A stretch of 64,000 nucleotides of DNA from Gracilibacillus halotolerans. GTDB taxonomy: Bacteria; Bacillota; Bacilli; Bacillales; Amphibacillaceae. The DNA is taken from assembly GCF_014206945.1 (NCBI RefSeq), contig NZ_JACHON010000013.1, positions 1 through 64,000 on the forward strand. The letters are read 5' to 3'. A program made the translations under genes and the position numbers. The notes beneath the pieces are model-generated. The model did no database searches. It saw only the letters and a list, made by a program, of their open reading frames with translations, and was not told the DNA's origin. This document shows, in pieces, positions 26,892 to 35,024 of this stretch; the first letter of the stretch is position 1, and every line of letters begins with the position of its first letter.

Positions 26892-26924
26892 CTCCTTCAT
26901 TTTTTCCTTAGTTTAATGAAGGAG
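26892..26924 (-). terminator. Hairpin that ends the osmC transcript and holds the yfkD ribosome site
   Basis: Perfect 10-bp stem CTCCTTCATT / AATGAAGGAG. On the minus strand it is followed by TATTTTT and then the yfkD ATG. AAGGAG in its 3' arm is the only ribosome site for yfkD. Confidence 0.65.
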
Positions 26925-26951
26925 CGGTAATTTTATACATTCATCTTCTCT

Positions 26952-27344
26952 TTAATCAACTAAATTGATTAATTCCAACGTTTCTTTTACCTGTATACTA
27001 TTTTCCACCGAACGAACCATTGGACAATTTCGATGTGCTATTTCGAGACTCTTCTCTAGCGTTTCGATATTTAATCGAGTTCCTTTTACTACAAAATGGA
27101 GTTTTATTTCCAAAATACGATTCGCATCATGCATATCTCTTACTGTTTCTGTTCTAATCTTCAAATCATCTATATTGATTTTTTTCTTAGCTAGAACTTT
27201 TCGAAAGACCGAGGCACTGCATCCCGCAATCGATGCAATCATTAACTGAAACGGGCGATAACCGTGGTCATCATTTCCAGCAATCGCTAGTTCTCCATAT
27301 TCTAGCTTTGTTCTAATTCCGCCCTCTGTCAGATGAAACTCCAT
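26952..27344 (-). CDS. OsmC/Ohr-family protein
   Basis: 130 residues of the OsmC fold. The first catalytic cysteine lies in SIAGCSASVFRKVLA and the second in IAHRNCPMVRSV. The family reduces organic hydroperoxides or related electrophiles in the cytoplasm. AAAGGAGAG precedes the start. It follows the YihY-like gene by 3 bases, so it is the last gene of the yfkJ-yfkI-yfkH-osmC operon. Confidence 0.88.
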   Translation of the reverse strand: MEFHLTEGGIRTKLEYGELAIAGNDDHGYRPFQLMIASIAGCSASVFRKVLAKKKINIDDLKIRTETVRDMHDANRILEIKLHFVVKGTRLNIETLEKSLEIAHRNCPMVRSVENSIQVKETLELINLVD

Positions 27345-27347
27345 TGA

Positions 27348-28220
27348 TCATCTCTCCTTTTGATATGCACCTTGCTTCTTTCGTTCTTCACTCATTTCTT
27401 CAATTTGAGCATTGATCTCTCCGCCAGTGATAATAATAATACCGGAAAGATAAAACCAAATCATCAAGATAATAACTCCACCAAGACTCCCATACGTTGT
27501 AGAGTAGTTACCCATCGATGATACATAATAAGAGAAGGCTAACGACGTGAGTTGCCAACCAATTGTAGCGAAGATGGCTCCCACGTATACATGGCGAAAA
27601 TATACCTTTTTACTTGGTGCTAAACGGTAAAGGAATAAAAGAACGATAAAGAAAATTAATGAAGAAATGACCCATCTTATCGCATTCCATACTTCTAAAA
27701 AGTCATCTGACAGACCAAAGAAGGAAAATACATATTCGCCAATCATTTTCCCGAAAATTGGTAGTAAAAATGCCATTATAATCACAAAAAACATGGCAAT
27801 CGTTAAAAAAATAGATATTCCTCGTGCAATGATAAACTTTCGCTCTTCCTCAATAGCATATGCAGCGTTTAAAGAACGCATAAGTGCATTGATTCCATTT
27901 GACGCGGACCATAGCGTTCCAATAATACCAATCGATAGTAAACCGCCATTTCGATTTTCCATTATCTGCGCCAAATTTTCTTCGAGAAGCACCATTGTTT
28001 CTGATGGTGCGTAATCGGAAATAAAATTTAATATTCCTAAGTCAGAGTACGGCAAATAGCCAACTAACGTAACAAGAAAAATCAAAAAAGGAAAGAGCGA
28101 CAGTAAAAAGAAATAAGCAAGCTGAGCAGCTAAGCCTGGCACATTATCATCCATAATTCTTGCGATCAATCGTTTAATAAATTTCGCAAAGGACGAATCC
28201 AGGATAGCTTTTTTATTCAT
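27348..28220 (-). CDS. yfkH: YihY/UPF0761 membrane protein, YfkH-like
   Basis: 290-residue integral membrane protein with six helices. Conserved family features are LAAQLAYFFLLSLFPFLIFL, the SNGINALMRSLNAAY region and YGSLGGVIILMIWFYLSGIIIITGGEINAQIE. The family was once called ribonuclease BN, but that activity is not supported. It overlaps yfkI by 8 bases, so translation is coupled. Its order after yfkJ and yfkI matches B. subtilis. Confidence 0.9.
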   Translation of the reverse strand: MNKKAILDSSFAKFIKRLIARIMDDNVPGLAAQLAYFFLLSLFPFLIFLVTLVGYLPYSDLGILNFISDYAPSETMVLLEENLAQIMENRNGGLLSIGIIGTLWSASNGINALMRSLNAAYAIEEERKFIIARGISIFLTIAMFFVIIMAFLLPIFGKMIGEYVFSFFGLSDDFLEVWNAIRWVISSLIFFIVLLFLYRLAPSKKVYFRHVYVGAIFATIGWQLTSLAFSYYVSSMGNYSTTYGSLGGVIILMIWFYLSGIIIITGGEINAQIEEMSEERKKQGAYQKER

Positions 28221-28509
28221 CCTTTGTTTGTTGCTCCAGTTTACTTGTCATGTCTTCTAATTCATTAAGAAGCTCTAAGGCACTGGTTATTCCTTGCGAA
28301 ACTTGCTTTGACCGCTTTTGGTACCCCTCATTTAATCGATTCACTGCATACGCAGGATTTTTCGCATAGAAAGCTGTTAGAGAACAACCGTCTTTCAATT
28401 TTCCTTGTACATATTGACGTGTTTCCTTATCTGCTGTAATCGTAATTAAGCCTCCGATAACAGCTCCTACTGCTATTCCTTTAATGAGCTTCTTTTTTCC
28501 CATTCCCAC
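28213..28509 (-). CDS. yfkI: YfkI-like small protein with glycine-rich membrane segment
   Basis: 98 residues. A basic N-terminus is followed by a short hydrophobic segment (GIAVGAVIGGLITI) and a soluble helical tail. GTG 28509 or ATG 28503 could start it; both follow AAAGGATG. It lies between yfkJ and yfkH as in B. subtilis. It resembles YtxH-like envelope proteins. Function unknown. Confidence 0.78.
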   Translation of the reverse strand: MGMGKKKLIKGIAVGAVIGGLITITADKETRQYVQGKLKDGCSLTAFYAKNPAYAVNRLNEGYQKRSKQVSQGITSALELLNELEDMTSKLEQQTKDE

Positions 28510-28520
28510 TTCATCCTTTA

Positions 28521-29000
28521 CTAGCTTTTTCTTATCGATAATTGATGTTTTTCTACTATGTTTCTGAGTAATTGTTCACAGCCCTCTTCCACAAGTTCAT
28601 ACGTATAATCAAAATTATTCGTATAGTACGGGTCTGGAACATCTTCTTTTGCATCTTCTACAAAGTCCATTAGTCTTTTTACTACTGTGTTAGGTCCTCG
28701 TTTAAACGGACGAAGATTCTCTAAATTGGATGCATCCATGCCAATTACATAATCAAAATTCTCTAGATCTCCGTCTTGGACTTGTCTTGCTTTCTGTCCT
28801 TCATACGATATTTTCATTTCATCCAATTTGTTTCTCGTTCCAATATGAGGGGGTTTACCAATATGCCAGTCTCCTGTCCCAGCTGAATCAATTTCTATTT
28901 GGTCACTTAAACCATTTTCCTTTACGATTTTCTTGAAAATTGCTTCTGCCATCGGCGATCTACAAATGTTCCCTAAACAAACAAATAATACTTTAATCAT
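28521..29000 (-). CDS. yfkJ: Low-molecular-weight protein tyrosine phosphatase, YfkJ
   Basis: 159-residue cytoplasmic enzyme. The catalytic P-loop CLGNICRSP (C-X5-R-S) is at residues 8-16 and the general acid lies in VPDPYYTN. B. subtilis YfkJ is a protein tyrosine phosphatase linked to ethanol resistance. It is the first gene of an operon with yfkI, yfkH and osmC; a long imperfect hairpin lies 62 bases upstream. Confidence 0.93.
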   Translation of the reverse strand: MIKVLFVCLGNICRSPMAEAIFKKIVKENGLSDQIEIDSAGTGDWHIGKPPHIGTRNKLDEMKISYEGQKARQVQDGDLENFDYVIGMDASNLENLRPFKRGPNTVVKRLMDFVEDAKEDVPDPYYTNNFDYTYELVEEGCEQLLRNIVEKHQLSIRKS

Positions 29001-29061
29001 ATATTACCACCCTATCCTTCTATTTAACCCTTCATTTTATATTGAACTTTCCATATATGGT

Positions 29062-29154
29062 AAAATCCACTTCGATTCCACAAGTCCTGTAAGCCGCAAA
29101 AAGGTTGTTAGAGCGGCATTACGGTGTCCTCTTGGTGAAATTGTAGTGGATTTT
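29062..29154. other. 93-base imperfect hairpin upstream of yfkJ
   Basis: Ends pair as AAAATCCACT / AGTGGATTTT; further pairs are CAAG/CTTG, GTAA/TTAC (one bulge) and an apical GCCGC/GCGGC around a 15-base loop. It has no T-run, so it is not a simple terminator. It could be a structured leader of yfkJ, a small RNA or a MITE-like palindrome. Confidence 0.5.
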
Positions 29155-29164
29155 CTCATTTATA

Positions 29165-31183
29165 CTAATTTAACAATAATTGTTGCTCTAATACTTCTGC
29201 TTCTAGTGGTCTACTAAAGAAGTATCCTTGATAATAATCGCATTTTTCATTTTTAATAAAAGATAATGCTGTCTCTTGTTCAACACCTTCAGCCACTACC
29301 TTCAATCCAAATGTATGTGCTAACTGAATCATTGCTTTAATAATCTCTTCGTTTCCAGTTTCATTACATATATCTCTTATAAAAGACTGGTCAATTTTTA
29401 AGAAGTTAATTGGGAACTTTGGTAAATAGCCCATCGACGAGTATCCTGTCCCAAAATCATCAATAGCTAGAGAGATTCCCATCTCTCGTAACTGACGCAT
29501 ACGGTCTATACATTCCTCTGTATTGTATAAGATACTATTTTCGGTTATTTCAATTTCTAAATAGTTAGGATCCATCCCCGTTTTCTCAATAATATTTCTC
29601 ACTCGATCGAGGAAATCAGCCTGTTGCAATTCTGTTGCAGACACATTCACTGCTATCATAATCGGTTCTACACCACTTGAAACCCATCGATTAAACTGAT
29701 TACAAGCCTCTTCTAAAACCCATTCATCTATATCTTGAATCATTCCGATTTCTTCGGCGACTGGGATAAATAAAGACGGAGGAATATTACCCTTTTTCCC
29801 ATGATTCCACCTAATTAAAGCTTCGACGCCGACTATTTTATTCGTATCAACATCTACTTTAGGTTGGTAATGAAGTCTAAATTCGTTTAATTGAAATGCT
29901 TTCCGCAAATCTGATTCCACTAACAATAACTCATTATATTTTTTCGACATTGTGTCATTGTAACGGAAAATATTATTTCCACCTTTAATTTTCCCATAAT
30001 GCACAGCAATACTTGCACGGTTAATCAATTCATCAGAACGCTTTTCGATATGATCGTAATAATACACACCTGCTGTAGCTGTGATGTATAAATCTTTGTT
30101 TTGTATAAAAATAGGCTGACGTATATAATGCAACATCTCTTCTAACAGTTCCTCAACTTTTCCGTCGGTGCCTCGATAAATAATAACGAATTCATCTCCA
30201 CCAAGTCTATAAAGAATAGATGGCTCGCTTACTATTTCCTTTAATCGTCTAGCAGCTATTTCAATGACTTGATCCCCGATTAACTGACCGTATGTGTCGT
30301 TAATTGTTTTTAATCGATCTAAATCACATATAATAACTGCGGATAAGTTACTGCGTAAATCCTCATTGATAAAGTTTTCTAAATCACTTAGTAATTTCAG
30401 ACGATTCGGAAGGCCTGTTAAAGCGTCATGGGTAGCGAGATAGCTTACTTGCTTTTGTGATTCTTCAAAAGACGTTATATCCATCAATGTACCAAGTACT
30501 TCAACGATTTCTCCATCCTTTTCAATGGGGGACAGTAACGTATATATATCTACTCCATCGTATGTATGCTTAAAAACTTGTTCATTTCCTTTAAAGGCTT
30601 CATCTAGTTTATATGTAAAAGTAGAATATGATTTGTCGTCCATCCATTCAAGTGAACCATCCATCACATAGACGGAACTCGAAATTTGAAGCTTGTCTAA
30701 TAATTTCCCACCAATTACAGAGAGTAAATAATGTTCATTGGGTTTCGTCGCAGTAAATATTCCATTAAGCGTATGCTGTAATTTTTGCTTATATTCCGCT
30801 TCTACATCTTCTTCGATTGTTTCAATTACTTCTGTAACATCCATTCCAAACACGATATATGTATCTTCTGCGACTTTTGTTAACGTTAGGTTTAATTGGA
30901 TTGGGAGTTCTAATCGTAACTCGCCTTGTCCTCTCCATGTATCGCCTTCCGATAAGAGTAACCACTCATTATGAAATTTTTCTAAATCAAATAGTTCAGT
31001 AATTGTTTTACCTATCCAATTCTCGGGAATTAGACGTGAGAAAGCATTAATAGAAGTAATAATTAGGTCACTATTTGCCTTTGCTATTAATATATTCTGC
31101 TTTAATAACACTTGAAAATCGTCAGAATTAAAGCTCGTATCATTTTCTGTGTCTAGCATGTCCATAAGAAAATCGCGTCGCAT
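29165..31183 (-). CDS. PAS-GGDEF-EAL cyclic-di-GMP signalling protein
   Basis: About 672 residues, cytoplasmic. A PAS-like N-terminal region (about 1-240) is followed by a GGDEF domain with intact YRLGGDEFVIIY and an EAL domain with VEALIRW, EITENS and DDFGTGYSSM, all key residues present. It may therefore make or break cyclic di-GMP. The start is ATG 31183 after AGGTGA; an upstream ATG at 31225 has no ribosome site. It follows the DUF1992 gene by 47 bases. A second such protein is at 49.0 kb. Confidence 0.9.
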   Translation of the reverse strand: MRRDFLMDMLDTENDTSFNSDDFQVLLKQNILIAKANSDLIITSINAFSRLIPENWIGKTITELFDLEKFHNEWLLLSEGDTWRGQGELRLELPIQLNLTLTKVAEDTYIVFGMDVTEVIETIEEDVEAEYKQKLQHTLNGIFTATKPNEHYLLSVIGGKLLDKLQISSSVYVMDGSLEWMDDKSYSTFTYKLDEAFKGNEQVFKHTYDGVDIYTLLSPIEKDGEIVEVLGTLMDITSFEESQKQVSYLATHDALTGLPNRLKLLSDLENFINEDLRSNLSAVIICDLDRLKTINDTYGQLIGDQVIEIAARRLKEIVSEPSILYRLGGDEFVIIYRGTDGKVEELLEEMLHYIRQPIFIQNKDLYITATAGVYYYDHIEKRSDELINRASIAVHYGKIKGGNNIFRYNDTMSKKYNELLLVESDLRKAFQLNEFRLHYQPKVDVDTNKIVGVEALIRWNHGKKGNIPPSLFIPVAEEIGMIQDIDEWVLEEACNQFNRWVSSGVEPIMIAVNVSATELQQADFLDRVRNIIEKTGMDPNYLEIEITENSILYNTEECIDRMRQLREMGISLAIDDFGTGYSSMGYLPKFPINFLKIDQSFIRDICNETGNEEIIKAMIQLAHTFGLKVVAEGVEQETALSFIKNEKCDYYQGYFFSRPLEAEVLEQQLLLN

Positions 31184-31230
31184 AATCGTCACCTGTATTT
31201 TCGTTATAGTATGAAAAAACTTCACAATGG

Positions 31231-31599
31231 TTAAAATAATTTGGCTATCTTAGCACCGTATTTATTAAAAGTACGATTTCTTTTCCAGTTTCTTTTTTCC
31301 ATAAGAAGCCTATAGTGGAGTTCTTTTTCTGTAAGCTGTTTCGTTAATTGTTCCTTTTCGTCGGGATCCTTACATGCATCAATTAATTCTTTTAATGTTG
31401 CTTGTTCTTTAGCTAAAGATGCTTCTTCCGGTAAGTACCCACCATTTTTCAAAATCCGATAACCCATTCTAAGGTCATCTGGCACATGGCGGAGCTCATC
31501 TTGCTTTAATGGCTTTCCTTTGCCTTTCAGGTTATCCAGGTCACCATTGCGTATAGCTTCTTTGATTCTTTCTTCTGCCAACTGTGAAAAAAGGTCCAT
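31231..31599 (-). CDS. DUF1992 (DnaJ-homologue subfamily C member 28-like) protein
   Basis: About 122 residues. The DUF1992 core DLFSQLAEERIKEAIRNGDLDNLKGKGKPL is at the N-terminus, followed by a charged helical region. No J-domain is present despite the family name. The start is ATG 31599, five bases after AAGGTGG. It stands before the GGDEF-EAL gene, probably in one transcript. Function unknown. Confidence 0.85.
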   Translation of the reverse strand: MDLFSQLAEERIKEAIRNGDLDNLKGKGKPLKQDELRHVPDDLRMGYRILKNGGYLPEEASLAKEQATLKELIDACKDPDEKEQLTKQLTEKELHYRLLMEKRNWKRNRTFNKYGAKIAKLF

Positions 31600-31797
31600 T
31601 TGTACCACCTTTGTAAGCTACCAATAATTCTTATGTATCATTATACAACAATTTGCATCATTTTTCTTATAAACTTGATAATTTTCTTTGTAATCTAATT
31701 GTAAAATAGAAATACAATCAGAAACCGTCATATTTTATCTGGAAAGGTAGAACAACTATACATATGTACGTGACTTTAAAGTTGGAGGTTATACACC

Positions 31798-32805
31798 ATG
31801 TTTTCAAATGGAGAAATTGGAATCGATCTTGGAACTGCAAATATATTATTTTACACGAAAAATAAAGGGATTATTCTGAATGAACCGGCTGTGGTTGCCG
31901 TTGATATAAGAACAAATGAGGTTGTGGCAGTTGGTAGTGAGGCGAAGGAAATGATTGGGAAAACACCGAGACACATTGCGGCTGTTCGTCCTCTCAAAGA
32001 TGGGGTTATCGCCGACTTTGACATGACAGCTCAAATGCTACAACATTTTTTAAAAAAGGTTAGTAAAAAAGCAGGTATTTCACTTCGTAAACCAGACGTG
32101 GTTGTATGTGCTCCATCTGGTAGTACATCTGTTGAAAAACGTGCTATTGAAAATGCCGTTAAGAGTTTCGGTGCAAAAGAAGTCCATATTATAGAAGAAA
32201 CAGTAGCAGCCGCTATCGGTGCCGATCTTCCTGTTGCTGAACCGAGCGCAAGTATGATTGTAGATATCGGTGGCGGGACAAGTGAAGTTGGGATTATTTC
32301 CTTCGGTGGTGTCGTCGCTAGTCGCTCCGCTAGAATAGGTGGGGACCAAATGGACGAGGAAATTATGCAATATATTAAGAAACAATACAATATTTTAATC
32401 GGTTCCAGTACAGCCGAGAAAGTAAAAATAGAAATCGGTTATGCTTTAGTCGATCATGATGAAGTGACGTTAGAGGTTCGTGGTCGTGATTTAGTCTCAG
32501 GTTTACCAAAAGTCGTTACCATTAGCTCTAAAGAAATTCAAAAGGCGCTTCGTGAAGTGCTTGAATCCATCTTACATGCGATTACAGAAACACTTGAAAA
32601 TTGTCCACCTGAACTAAGTGGAGATATTGTAGATCGTGGTATTACATTAACAGGCGGTGGCGCACTGTTGAAAGGTATGAAAGCGTGGTTAGAGACGGAA
32701 GTACAAGTTCCTGTTCACGTTTCGCCAAATCCTTTAGAAGCTGCCGCAATTGGTACCGGGAAATCGTTAAAAATGATTCAAAAACTACAAAAGAAAGCTA
32801 GATAA
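31798..32805 (+). CDS. mreBH: Rod-shape determining protein MreBH
   Basis: 335-residue bacterial actin. Phosphate loops GIDLGTAN and [17 protein letters not shown] and the adenosine loop [10 protein letters not shown] are intact. Among the Bacillus actins it fits MreBH best by length and by sequence at [19 protein letters not shown] and [13 protein letters not shown]. It forms filaments under the membrane that guide lateral wall synthesis and LytE. GGAGG precedes the ATG. The neighbours give no operon; a terminator follows directly. A SigI promoter, as in B. subtilis, is not evident. Confidence 0.9.
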   Translation: MFSNGEIGIDLGTANILFYTKNKGIILNEPAVVAVDIRTNEVVAVGSEAKEMIGKTPRHIAAVRPLKDGVIADFDMTAQMLQHFLKKVSKKAGISLRKPDVVVCAPSGSTSVEKRAIENAVKSFGAKEVHIIEETVAAAIGADLPVAEPSASMIVDIGGGTSEVGIISFGGVVASRSARIGGDQMDEEIMQYIKKQYNILIGSSTAEKVKIEIGYALVDHDEVTLEVRGRDLVSGLPKVVTISSKEIQKALREVLESILHAITETLENCPPELSGDIVDRGITLTGGGALLKGMKAWLETEVQVPVHVSPNPLEAAAIGTGKSLKMIQKLQKKAR

Positions 32806-32811
32806 CTTAAG

Positions 32812-32842
32812 GATTGCATTCCTAGTGAATGCAGTCTTTTTT
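32812..32842 (+). terminator. Terminator of mreBH
   Basis: Stem GATTGCATTC/GAATGCAGTC (one T-G pair) followed by TTTTTT. Confidence 0.8.
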
Positions 32843-32939
32843 CATTCTTTATAGCCTGACTAATTAAACGATTATGATGTCTGCAACACTTACAGTTCTT
32901 TTTTTATATGGTATCATCCTATAGTGGGGGGTGACATCA

Positions 32940-33821
32940 TTGAAGGCTTACATATTATTAATGTTAACTGCACTCTTTTATGCAGGTAATTTAGTAGTTG
33001 GAAAACCTGTTACAAGTGAAATTCCACCTATTTTTCTATCTTTTATTCGCTATATTATTTCATTACTTGTTGTATTGCCAATAGGACTACGTGAGTTTAA
33101 TCAACATCGAAGTCTTTTTGTAAAAGAGTGGAAGGCTATTATTGGACTATCCGTTACAGGTATCGTATTGTTCAATATCTTTGTTTATACTGCTTTACAA
33201 TATACGTCGGCCATTAATGCAGGAATTATGGAAGCGTCTACGCCTGTTTTTACATTGCTTTTATCTATTATTCTACTAAAAGAATCTGTGCAACGACGAC
33301 AATTTATTGGAATCGCCAGCTCCCTTATAGGAGTTGTTTTGATTGTTACAAAAGGCTCGCTCGCAATCATTACGGGATTAGAATTTAATAGAGGCGATAT
33401 TTTCATGTTAGCTGCGATGATTTCCTGGTCTTTTTATTCCATTTTAATTAGACAACACATGTGGAAATTTCCAGCTTACGGAGTATTAATGGCTCTCTTC
33501 ATTGTATCGCTCGTATTATTTACTCCTATGCTTGCTTTGGAATGGGATCAAATTAAAACCATTAGCTGGAGTCCTTCGATTATCGCTGGCGTTTTATATT
33601 TAGGTATATTCCCATCTTTACTAGCACTGATTGCATTTAATATTGGTGTTCGTGAGCTAGGACCAACACGGGCTTCCGTATTTCTTAACTTAGTACCTGT
33701 ATTTACGTTAATCGGTGCCGTAGTATTCCTAAATGAAAAAGCAACATGGCTACAAATCGCCGGAACAGCGCTCGTTATATCAGGTGTATGGATTACGAAT
33801 AAAATGCAATCAAAAAAATAG
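32940..33821 (+). CDS. EamA/DMT-family transporter
   Basis: About 293 residues with ten membrane helices in two EamA repeats. Typical features include NAGIMEASTPVFTLLLSIILLKE in the first half and ELGPTRASVFLNLVPVFTLIGAVVFLNE in the second. The start is taken as TTG 32940 (MKAYILLM) six bases after GGGGGTGA; a GTG at 32931 falls inside that site. Substrates of the family are metabolites or amino acids; here unknown. It converges on yutF, with a phased repeat array between. Confidence 0.88.
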   Translation: MKAYILLMLTALFYAGNLVVGKPVTSEIPPIFLSFIRYIISLLVVLPIGLREFNQHRSLFVKEWKAIIGLSVTGIVLFNIFVYTALQYTSAINAGIMEASTPVFTLLLSIILLKESVQRRQFIGIASSLIGVVLIVTKGSLAIITGLEFNRGDIFMLAAMISWSFYSILIRQHMWKFPAYGVLMALFIVSLVLFTPMLALEWDQIKTISWSPSIIAGVLYLGIFPSLLALIAFNIGVRELGPTRASVFLNLVPVFTLIGAVVFLNEKATWLQIAGTALVISGVWITNKMQSKK

Positions 33822-33830
33822 ACCTTCAAA

Positions 33831-33982
33831 ATTAGATAACAGATGACGAATATCGGATTACTTCCTGTCAATATCAGATAACACTTCTTAACATCAGATA
33901 ACTCAGTCTCAAGATTCGATAGTCACAATAAACATTAGATTCTAAACTTTCAACATCAGATTGCATACCTTAAACATTGGAT
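33831..33982. repeat. Helically phased 20.5-bp repeat array 3 (ATYRGAT family)
   Basis: Eight cores (ATTAGAT, ATCGGAT, ATCAGAT, ATCAGAT, ATTCGAT, ATTAGAT, ATCAGAT, ATTGGAT) begin at 33831, 33852, 33873, 33893, 33914, 33934, 33955 and 33976. Spacing is 21, 21, 20, 21, 20, 21, 21. Spacers are not conserved. It lies between convergent genes, just before a bidirectional terminator, and belongs to the same family as the arrays at 6.1 and 16.8-17.1 kb. Confidence 0.85.
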
Positions 33983-34000
33983 ATCTGCTATTATGTTAAA

Positions 34001-34038
34001 AAATCGTTAATCAACCATCAAGCGTTGATTAACGATTT
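34001..34038. terminator. Bidirectional terminator between DMT transporter and yutF
   Basis: Perfect 15-bp stem AAATCGTTAATCAAC / GTTGATTAACGATTT with T-runs on both sides, between convergent genes. Confidence 0.88.
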
Positions 34039-34043
34039 TACTT

Positions 34044-34814
34044 TTATTCTAGTGTCCACTCTGCGAGGCTATCAATAGCATGTGTTGGTTTCCTTTCGAT
34101 TAATTCCAACTCTTCCTTTGTCGTAACCCCTGTATACACGAGCAGTGAGTCGATTCCTGCATTTATCCCAGCTAAAATATCTGTATTGTAATTATCTCCA
34201 ACCATCACGGTTTCATCTTTTGGCGTACCAAGTACTTCTAACGCTTGCTCCACAATAATTGGCTCAGGCTTTCCAATAAATTTAGGCTGTACACCTGTTG
34301 ACACAGACAATACCGAAACAAGTGAACCTGCTCCCGGAAGGAATCCTCGCTCTGTCGGCAACGCTACATCGCCATTCGTTGCGATGAATGTTGCGCCTTT
34401 GCGAATTTCGAGCGCAGCTTTTGCTAGCTTTTCATACGTAATGTCGCGATCTAATCCCATAACAACTAAGTCGGCATCCTCTTCTACAATCTGCAAACCA
34501 CTATCCTCTAGAGCAAAACGGAGACCTTCTTCTCCAATCATGTACACCTTCCCATTCTCCATCGTATCCTTTATGTATTTTGCTGTTGCCATACTCGTAG
34601 TGAAGACATCGTTCTCTGTGCACTCTACTCCCATGCTCTTTAGGTGCTCTGCCACGTCCCTCGGATGCTTTGTTGAATTATTCGTTAGAAAAAGATATGG
34701 CACATTGCGCTCCTTCAGCTCATTCACAAATCCTACTGCAGCATCGATTTTTTCAGTCCCTTTATACATCGTTCCATCTAAATCAATCAAAAAACCACTA
34801 TATCTTTGCATCAT
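34044..34814 (-). CDS. yutF: HAD-superfamily IIA phosphatase, NagD/YutF type
   Basis: 256 residues. Motif I DLDGTMYKG, motif II FLTNNST and motif IV VGDNYNTDILAGINAGIDSLLVYTGV are intact, with the IIA cap between motifs II and III. Related to B. subtilis YutF and E. coli NagD, which act on nucleotides and sugar phosphates. GGAGGAAT precedes two adjacent ATG codons. It stands alone. Confidence 0.9.
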   Translation of the reverse strand: MMQRYSGFLIDLDGTMYKGTEKIDAAVGFVNELKERNVPYLFLTNNSTKHPRDVAEHLKSMGVECTENDVFTTSMATAKYIKDTMENGKVYMIGEEGLRFALEDSGLQIVEEDADLVVMGLDRDITYEKLAKAALEIRKGATFIATNGDVALPTERGFLPGAGSLVSVLSVSTGVQPKFIGKPEPIIVEQALEVLGTPKDETVMVGDNYNTDILAGINAGIDSLLVYTGVTTKEELELIERKPTHAIDSLAEWTLE

Positions 34815-35024
34815 TTATTCCTCCAAATTTTTAGAAAATTCAATGTATTTCATTTGTCATTTCACTAATACGTGTTAGTATATATTTATGAAAAGTCCAT
34901 GTATGTTAATATTTTAGCAAATATGATAAGATAACTAAGACATTTGCCATTATACGATTATAGCATACACGTACATCTATGCAGCAAATTGCAAATATAT
35001 TGAGAAGAAAGGTAGTTAAAGTCG

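Noticed and set aside
27667-28014. Plus-strand frame of 115 codons
   Set aside because: Antisense to yfkH, low complexity, no ribosome site.
29062-29154. Known riboswitch class before yfkJ
   Set aside because: I could not match TPP, SAM, FMN, glycine, cyclic-di-GMP or guanidine core motifs by eye.
31609-31797. SigI promoter of mreBH
   Set aside because: The expected ACCCCC and CGAA elements are not found.
32031-32390. Minus-strand frames of about 100-119 codons inside mreBH
   Set aside because: They lie opposite a conserved actin gene and have no ribosome site or protein-like composition.
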